From assembly GCA_015852425.1 (NCBI GenBank), contig JAAAIG010000342.1, positions 1 to 37,473 of the forward strand: 37,473 nt of DNA, read 5' to 3'. Below are positions 31,251-37,473 of this stretch, piece by piece (position 1 is the stretch's first letter; the number at the start of each line of letters is the position of its first letter). The notes below the pieces were generated by a model. It did no database searches, had not been told where the DNA came from, and saw nothing but the letters and a program-made list of their open reading frames with translations. Position numbers and translations under genes: made by a program. The stretch comes from Gryganskiella cystojenkinii (taxonomy: Eukaryota > Mortierellomycota > Mortierellomycetes > Mortierellales > Mortierellaceae).

Positions 31251-31968
31251 AATCCCGACGCCTCTCTCAAAAGCTGTACCATACGTCGGGCACCCTCTCT
31301 TCATATTGACATCTCTGCAGTACTCACTCATCTTCCTCTTACGGTTCCAATGATACGATGTCGTTACTCGACCTGACGGCCAAGATCTGCCGGTTGCTCG
31401 GTCTCCGTGGTTTCGTTCATCTCGACGACATTACAGGGATCGACACTCGCCCGTCCTTGCGTCGTTCACGGACTAGGGAATATACATGTACTACCCGCAT
31501 ATTCCTTTTTTCTTGTTCATGGGCTCCTCAATCTTCACATCGTCATCCCAAAGGAACGTCCTCGCGGTTACCCGTTTCCATTTCTCCTCATACAGATATC
31601 TCTATTTGTCCAGCTGCCGCTTTTATTGCTTACCGCACTCGGACACTCGATTGTCTCCTCGTCGTCTTCTGCAAAATGTCGATGGTCACATATCAGCCCC
31701 TGGTCCGCTGGGCGTATAAACCCTACAAAGTTTATCTGCTGAACGCATCGGCAAGATCATTGCGAGTCTCACCAACTTCATGGACCTACCTGTAGACAAA
31801 ACCCCTCTCAAAGCTCGCGCTTTCGGTGCCACTTTGGCTGCTCCAGCTAATATCTCGATGGATGAAATCAAGGTCCAAGGCAACTGGTCCTCCACGGCCA
31901 TCATCGACCAATTTTATCGTCTTAACCGTTCTACCGTTATAAATTTTACTTCTTCCGTTTTGTCATAG
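31251..31968 (+). pseudogene. Tyrosine recombinase relic (Crypton/DIRS-like)
   Basis: Pieces in three frames together resemble fungal element-encoded tyrosine recombinases: LHIDISAVLTHL (about 31303), then MSLLDLTAKICRLLGLRGFV (from 31358), VIPKERPRGYPF in another frame, RLPVSISPHTDISICPAAAF with FIAYRTR, then SAERIGKIIASLTNFMDLP and KARAFGATLAA. The end is VQGNWSSTAIIDQFYRLNRS with the stop at 31966-31968. The Tyr in FYRL sits where the nucleophile is expected, and GATLAA...QGNWSS is the usual run-up to it. At least three shifts break the frame. Crypton and DIRS/Ngaro elements cannot be told apart without a reverse transcriptase or the ends. Confidence 0.7.
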
Positions 31969-32011
31969 TGCTCTGGAGTCACGTGTCTGGCTTGGCCCTG
32001 AAGAAGGATAA

Positions 32012-32260
32012 CAGTGGGCGATCCTGATATTAAGAAGGGATACGCATGTTATCATCCGAAGGGCCAAACCTGTAACGTCCACCCCTCTCCGACCTCTTCG
32101 GTCTGAAAGAAGATGAAGAATCGAAAACAGGGCTCTAGTACACGTTATAGTATGAATTTTAGTTTCAATTGAATATCGAGAATAAAAGAAGATAACACAT
32201 TACTGGTTTGGCCCCTCGGATAACAAGCGTATCCCTTCTTAAAACCGGGATCGCCAACTG
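32012..32260. mobile_element. MITE-like element with about 58 bp terminal inverted repeats
   Basis: The left arm (32012-32071) starts CAGTGGGCGATCC and includes TTAAGAAGGGATACGC and GGGCCAAACC. The right arm (32204-32260), read on the other strand, starts CAGTTGGCGATCC and contains the same TTAAGAAGGGATACGC and GGGCCAAACC blocks. Identity over the arms is about 80-85% with a 2-nt gap. The 132 bp centre has no coding capacity. TA lies directly outside the right end and one base outside the left end, compatible with TA insertion as in Tc1/mariner elements. The arms would fold into a long hairpin. Confidence 0.8.
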
Positions 32261-32394
32261 TAGCAAGATAAGGTCTTGACTATTAGAACAACATGCTAGT
32301 TTAGATCATTACAGTAATATGCACCAGTAGGCCCCAGGCAGCCGTCAGGGTTCTTTCCACCATCAACTGCCTTGTGCTCTTACAACTTGATTCA

Positions 32395-34317
32395 CTAATG
32401 GCCTAGTAGTTTTGCAAATGTTCCGTTCATAAACATGCCTTGGGGGTCGTACTTCTTGCGAATCTCCTCAAACTTTTTATAGCGATCCCCTGTTTGTTGC
32501 TGGAGATATGGAACAATTCCCGGTATATGTTCCCACATCTTTGCCCAATGAGGCCTGTAGTATTGAATAAGGCGGAATAGCAAGGATGATTATTGGCTAT
32601 TCAAGCATCTATCAAGTGCACCGCGATCTATTTTCCTCATTGCCAAGCATATTGATAATAAGGTGGCAACAACTTACTGGGAGCGGTAGTTTTCCATCCA
32701 ATACTGCGCCATTTTTGCTGAGAACTCTTCAAATCCTTTAGTGTTTGCAGCAGAGACAAGTTCCATGGTGGCGAAAATCACGTCGGGGTCCTCATCATAC
32801 ATATTGGACATGATCATCTGAGATGCCTTGAGAAACCTCATTTCAAGCATAAGATTTAAGGGGAACTCATTCCGTTGTGCGTACTCATGTACCTGAAGTA
32901 GTAACAAAGTAAAAGCAATTAGCAAGTTGTTTGCGTGAGTTGGGGTTTGATCGCCAAGAACCGTTTGCCATTTTGAAGTCATGTACAAGATATTTACCTG
33001 TCCGATAACATAGCTCCAGGATTTAACTACATTCTCAAAATTCTCATCGGCTTTAACGGCCATTTCTAGAGCCACACTTGGAACATGCTCCATGCCGCCC
33101 CAGAAATGTATTGCGTTTGGTGCGTGGAGGACCTGATCGGCGTTCTTGGTAACTTTTGCACACAAATGAGCGCTGATCATTGGCGTAAGTTGAGGGAACT
33201 TGGCCATGGCCTTGATGAACGTGTTATGCGTGAATGTCTTGATGGTTTCGATTAGGCGCTGAAACCTGACTCGTTTGTGAGATTTGGTCACCGGCAAATC
33301 GGTGCGGTGCCACTCTTTAATCCATACGCGTTCGCGCTTTATGGTTCGGTCGGATGTATGAAATGGCCAGTAGAAGAGCTGCGTTTGGTCATTACCAAGC
33401 ACCATGGCCTTGAGTCTGGGACCGCCAATGAGAGGAGACCCAAAGTAATAATGCAGAGGAGGAAATGTGTCTCTCTAGTACAGCATCATAATATTGTAGC
33501 AAAAAGCACTGTCAGCTGTATGCGCAATAAAGGACCGTTAGGAGGTGAATTAAGACTGAATTACCATCTGTAACTTGAACATGGGCTCAACACGAAGCGT
33601 GTATGTATAGATGATACCAAATAGGCCTAAATTCAGCGCAGCGGCTGAGAACTCAACTGGATCACCTTCCTTCGAGAACGTATTAATGGTCCCGGACGCA
33701 TCAATGATCTTGACAGTATCAACAAGATCTGTCAACGATCGGGTGTGCGTGGCTGCTCCATGACTACCCATGGATAGAATTCCCCCGTAGCGGATACATT
33801 CTACACCAACATTGCAGGCCATTGCTAATGGTGGATTATGCTTCCTCAAATAATTGTCGAGATTCTTGACTGTAACCCCAGTTTCAATCTCCACATGCCA
33901 CACATCGCCTTTGACATTTACTGGTTTAAATATTTTGTCCATCTTTTTCACCACAACTAAGAATCCGTCGCCATTAACTACAGAGGACGAAGACCACGTG
34001 TGACCCGTAGCCATGCAACGGATTTTCATATTCTCTGCCTTGGCCTTCTGTACGATTTCAATCAGATCGTTCACTGTCTTGGGATTGAAAATCTGAGCAG
34101 GATTTGCTCTTTGATTCCCGGCCCAATTGCAAAATGAATGCGTCTTTGCCGCTTTTGCAGCACCGTCATTTTTGGACCTCGACTGGACTTTAGAGACACC
34201 TCCTCTACTCTCCTTTCCTCCCACGGTCTTGACGACATGGGCTCTGTTGCTCTTGATGTAAGGGTTGTCCATTGATGAGAGTTGAGGGGGTGGTTTGGAA
34301 ATCAATTTAAAGGACAT
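32395..34317 (-). CDS. D-arabinono-1,4-lactone oxidase-like FAD-dependent oxidoreductase
   Basis: Four exons on the - strand: 34317-33565, 33474-32998, 32892-32678 and 32554-32395; 534 aa. The third gap (32997-32893, 105 bp) has no stop and could be read through, but it has a GTAAAT donor and TTCAG acceptor, and its removal joins SYVIGQ to VHEYAQRNEFPLN as expected. Residues 1-70 are a variable basic N-terminus; the ATGs at 34317 and 34272 are both possible starts. The PCMH-type FAD domain begins near FCNWAGNQ and contains ATGHTWSSSS with the candidate flavin-linked His106, and GGILSMGSHGAATHTRSLTD. The C-terminal ALO domain has FGSPLIGGPRLKAM, NEFPLNLMLEMRF and the PHWAK signature (HWAK from H484). 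Family members oxidise aldonolactones to (erythro)ascorbate-type products with O2. Lactone specificity is not predictable here. The gene sits among mobile-element relics yet looks intact. Confidence 0.87.
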
Positions 34318-34574
34318 GTAGAGCTTGTGCAATAGCGAAGAACAGACGGGAGGCAGAGACGGGTGTTGAAAAACAGGCACAGTTTTCTATCCCTTCATAT
34401 ATTGAAAAAATAAAAATATGCAGGGGGGAAGGACAGGTTATTGTTATCGATAAGTCTTTGCGATGTCACTTAGGCAGAGGAAAATGACAGAATAGGACAG
34501 AGAGTGGAATTTACCGGTGCTTGATGGGGTTGTGGTGATAGATGAATGAGGGAGGCAGGGAATATGGCTGCCTT

Positions 34575-34581
34575 TTATATA
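34575..34581 (-). promoter_or_regulatory. TATA box of the oxidase gene
   Basis: TATATAA on the - strand inside CTTTTTATATAAAAGG, about 260 nt upstream of the ATG at 34317. A clear TATA of this kind is not seen before the other genes in the window, which have C/T-rich leaders. This suggests a different, perhaps inducible, promoter type. Confidence 0.5.
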
Positions 34582-35416
34582 AAAAGAGTAGGAGTTGATG
34601 GAAGAATAGCAATCTTGTTCTTTCAGTGCAATCCGGGTTATACGAGAGAGTTTCAAGGGAACCGAACAAATTTTCAAGGGATCCGCCATGGCCAGATTAC
34701 ATAATGCTTCTTAAAAAAACGGAGGAGAAGGGTGCTACTGGTGTTGTTGTAAGGAATAAAGACATTTCACTACCGCCTGTAACAATCGCTTGCCTTGTCT
34801 GGGAGACTGTGAGATTTCACTCCTGCAAGATTCCTCCCTTGAACCATATTCACGGGGGCCCGATGAGATTTCCACCATGTTTTCTGGGACTTATCTTATT
34901 TTCTCATCTTTGTAAACGCAAATAGAGCGCCAGTGGTGTACAGTACAATACGCATAGTGCAAAACAGGCGTTCTCACTTCTTCAATTTTTCTCTCTGCCT
35001 TTGTGTCTCATCTCTATAAAGAGAACAATAAAGGTAAGAAACGGTGTTCATCAAGATCAATGGAGTATGCATATGTTTTTTGCGGGAATAAAACGACCAA
35101 GGACAAGGATATCTAATTAAGAGGCACCTGTTTTCTTTTCAAAACGATCGATGAGATTTTACTACACCACAGCGCAGAACGGGTAGGATTGTGAAGGAGT
35201 TTACTTTTTTGGAATCATGAGAGTGCACTATGTATACACTGGTTCTCAATTTGTGTTTGCAAAGATCAGAAACAAGATGGAAGTCTCACGGAGCCCAATA
35301 AATACGGTTCAAGAGATGAGTCTTATGGGAGCGAAAGGAGAAAAAAAACCAATCTCACGGGGCGAGAGGCAATGAAGGTGGTGTTCCAGACAAGGATTGA
35401 CGGGTGTAACTTTGTG

Positions 35417-35587
35417 CTCGCAAGAAATTTTCACCCCCTGCTGTTGACAGCTATATTGTTGCGGGAGCACTTAGTCCTTTTTTTCCCCAATGTCGCCACC
35501 AAGTCACCTATTGCATTTTGGACTAATGAATATTGCACGCACCCAGTGAAAATAGTGCTTCACGGGGGGTGAAATTTTTCGCTGAGC
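35417..35587. mobile_element. Small inverted-repeat element, about 171 bp
   Basis: The left end reads GCTCGCAAGAAATTTTCACC followed by CCCTG (35417-35441). The right end, read on the opposite strand, gives GCTCAGCGAAAAATTTCACC followed by CCCCGTG (35561-35587). The centre is non-coding. A further arm with the same core (AATTTCACCACCCCCCGTG) is at 35698-35716. The size and structure fit a miniature inverted-repeat element, but no target duplication is evident. Confidence 0.5.
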
Positions 35588-35943
35588 TTATAGGCACCAC
35601 TGTAGGAATAGTGCGCTGGTCTATTTTGCACTCAAATTCTCGTGAAAATAGCCAAGGACGGTAAACTCAACCCCCGGTGAAAAAAATATGGAGAGTAATT
35701 TCACCACCCCCCGTGCAGAATTCCGTCTGTTTTTTGTACTTTTAAAACCTTCATAAATGCAATGTCGCTTGCAACTCCCCCCAAGACAACTCCCTTAGGC
35801 TAGTTGACCATGATCATGCCACTGTTTTCACATTACACACAGGTTGAGTCCTCAATCGAAGGCAAAAAAGAGTACAACTTCAAGAAAAAAAAACCCATAT
35901 CTTTCTTTATTCTCTTTATCTCTCCCTTCTGTTATACGGAATG

Positions 35944-37473
35944 CTATATTTTTCGTGGTGAACGCCTTGTCGGCATAGAGTCCCCTTGATCACGCCTTCC
36001 TCTGCTTCTTGTCACGGCTACTGCAGTCGATCTTGTTTCCTGCTGACGAGACTGTGCCTTACTTCTTGTCGCTGCTGCCACAGTAATTCCTGTATCCTTC
36101 TGGTGGAGTCCCTTTCTGCTTTTTTTTGAAGGCTCGAAACTGGCCTTAAGTCTGCGTTTCTTTGGTCTTCCTTTGGTAACTACTCGCTCTCCGTCAACAA
36201 TTTTCCCAGGAGGAATCCCATTCCACAGATCCGGCCTATTGATGTTCTTGCTATTTGTGCTCAGTGGTTCTTGAAGCGGTGGTTCCTGGAGCGGTAGTTC
36301 TTGGTGAGGAGGTTCTTGATGAGGCGGCTCTTGGTTTGGTGAAGAATCAGGCGGCAGACCTGAGGTGGCTCCTTTGATGGTATTGATGACACGCTGAAAG
36401 TCCTGATCAGATATTCCGGGGGCAGAAACATCATCCACAAGAGTCTTGGCAGCTCCAACCAGCTTGGCATACCGGGATTTCTTAATCTTTTCCCTCCGAG
36501 TTGGCGTGACAATAGGCTCAGGAGCATAGAACCCAGAGGTTGCATCATGACCAACGGCACTTTGGCTCTGACTGGTGTCAGCACCAGCAGGGTCCACGAC
36601 TGCATCGCTTGCAGCGGTGGAGGTAGAGGCTGGAATCGATGGCTGTGGAAGCAAAGGATCCGTTGCCTCTGTGGTTTTCTGCGCCTCCTCCCTGTGCCAC
36701 CGTGCCGGGATGAGGTCGATCTTGTACTGGAATCTTCCGTCGTCTTGCATGAGATGAAAAAAGTGGCGGCAAACAAAGCCCTTGCCTTGGAGCCTAGCAC
36801 AACTGCAGAAATACGTCCCATCCTCGAAGAGGATCACATACTCTGCTAACGGTAATAGTGCTGTGTGGTCATACACTGCAAAGAGCTCCAGAGCATTACT
36901 TGCACTGTTCCGGGCCATCAGATCTCGGAGGGAAGCAATGCGGTTCTCATCTGTGGAAGCTACAAGCTACGTATAAAAAAATGAAAAAACCTCCATGTTA
37001 GTCAAGTAAAAAAGTGAGCAGACACAGTAGATATAATTTTAACTGGTATAGCAAAGCAAACTCACCCTGCCTTTGCCCGATCTTATGTCAAAGTGGTCCT
37101 CATTCATTTCACGGAGGCTCTCGAGATCCTCTCGACGATGACGCTGACAAAACGATGAAGCCATCTCAGCTTTCAGCTGAGTCTGAGCATATATACTTAA
37201 AAGACTGCTGTTCTGTTTAAGAACAGATCGAAACGTCCGTGCAATAAGACCACTCTCCTCTCCAGTTAACTTGTATGTTGCAGCCGACGCTGGCACAGAG
37301 ATTTCGTTTCCCACCTTTGTCATGATTGCTTCAAAGAGTTTAGGGAGAGAGGTTCCACTGTCGACTCTGAGCATCTTGATAAGGTTGTTGGTCATCTCGA
37401 CACGCTGGGTAGACTGGATTCCTGCAGTGAATACAGGGCGGATCCAAGGCCCAGCCCAGTGAAAACGGCGATC
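35944..37473 (-). CDS. Mutator/FAR1-like SWIM zinc-finger protein, 5' part outside the window
   Basis: Two exons visible, 37473-37066 and 36966-35944, joined in frame over a 99 bp GTGAGT...GTAG intron; 476 aa of the C-terminal part. The frame is open to the window edge, so the N-terminus and any DDE catalytic core are missing. The visible start contains HWAGPWIRPVFTAGIQSTQR and VEMTNNLIK, typical of the end of MULE transposase/FAR1-like domains. A SWIM zinc finger follows with FCSCARLQGKGFVCRHFFHL (CxCX9CxH; C190, C192, C202, H204 of the visible part). The tail has EPPHQEPPHQE-type repeats, a basic KGRPKKRRLKA AT-hook-like patch and a final RRSPRKI. It may be an autonomous Mutator-like transposase or a domesticated derivative. 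The intron and the long uninterrupted tail show it is not obviously decayed. Confidence 0.8.

Larger units (their letters stand above)
34318..35943. other. Upstream region of the oxidase gene, repeat-bearing intergenic sequence
   Basis: No gene is supported. It holds a TATA box (34575-34581), a short upstream frame with its ATG about 80 bp before the oxidase start, and several copies of C-run/TTTCAC motifs, some forming the inverted-repeat element at 35417-35587. An extra arm at 35696-35717 suggests a second, decayed copy. Confidence 0.5.

Noticed and set aside
1..37473. tRNA, rRNA, CRISPR arrays, bacterial-type operons or a secondary-metabolite core enzyme
   Set aside because: None was seen on reading both strands. 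A tRNAscan-SE and Rfam scan would be needed to exclude small RNA genes.

Overview
The window is eukaryotic and most likely from an early-diverging filamentous fungus. Mortierellomycotina (Mortierella or Linnemannia type) is my best guess. This is inferred from short GT-AG introns, Gln/His/Ser-rich regulators, pyrimidine-rich leaders, an NsdD/SUB-1-like GATA factor, a Rua1-type regulator, a GT17 glycosyltransferase, and relics of hAT, tyrosine-recombinase and Mutator-like elements. No taxon-specific marker such as rRNA is present. There is no operon logic: each gene has its own promoter, and functional links below are inferred.

Region 1 (1-26.6 kb) is a gene-dense core. After 2.7 kb with no supported gene come: a class IVb GATA factor (+, 2684-6574, two exons); a LAMMER/CLK dual-specificity kinase (-, 6893-9455, eight exons); the mitoribosomal protein mS38/Cox24-like (+, 10511-11323, two exons); a NIPSNAP-family mitochondrial protein (-, 11551-13760, eight exons, one GC-AG intron); a very Gln-rich regulator with a Rua1-type C-terminal domain (+, 15309-21047, with a 1.66 kb first intron); a membrane-anchored GH5 exo-beta-1,3-glucanase (+, 21543-23246); a GT17 N-acetylglucosaminyltransferase (+, 23530-25137); a GNAT acetyltransferase (-, 25274-25810); and a Pro/Gln-rich protein with a Cys-rich tail (-, 25946-26626). 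I joined the exons by hand. Every multi-exon model keeps a continuous frame through canonical or GC-AG splice sites and restores family-typical protein sequence.

Region 2 (27-37.5 kb) is a mobile-element graveyard with one intact metabolic gene inside it. It holds an unidentified frameshifted coding relic, a frameshifted XPG/FEN1-like nuclease pseudogene, an hAT transposase pseudogene, a TATA-containing LTR-like spacer, a tyrosine-recombinase (Crypton/DIRS-like) pseudogene, and a 249 bp MITE-like element with about 58 bp terminal inverted repeats. Next come an apparently intact D-arabinono-1,4-lactone-oxidase-like FAD enzyme (-, 32395-34317), a second small inverted-repeat element, and the 3' part of a Mutator/FAR1-like SWIM zinc-finger protein that runs off the right edge.

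The most interesting signals are regulatory and structural. Two mitochondrial genes both carry paired TCA[C/T]GTGA sites at a similar distance upstream. The Rua1-type gene's large intron looks like an internal promoter. The oxidase gene has an in-frame stop-free intron. Two families of short inverted-repeat elements look undescribed. I did not find a convincing new multi-gene system.
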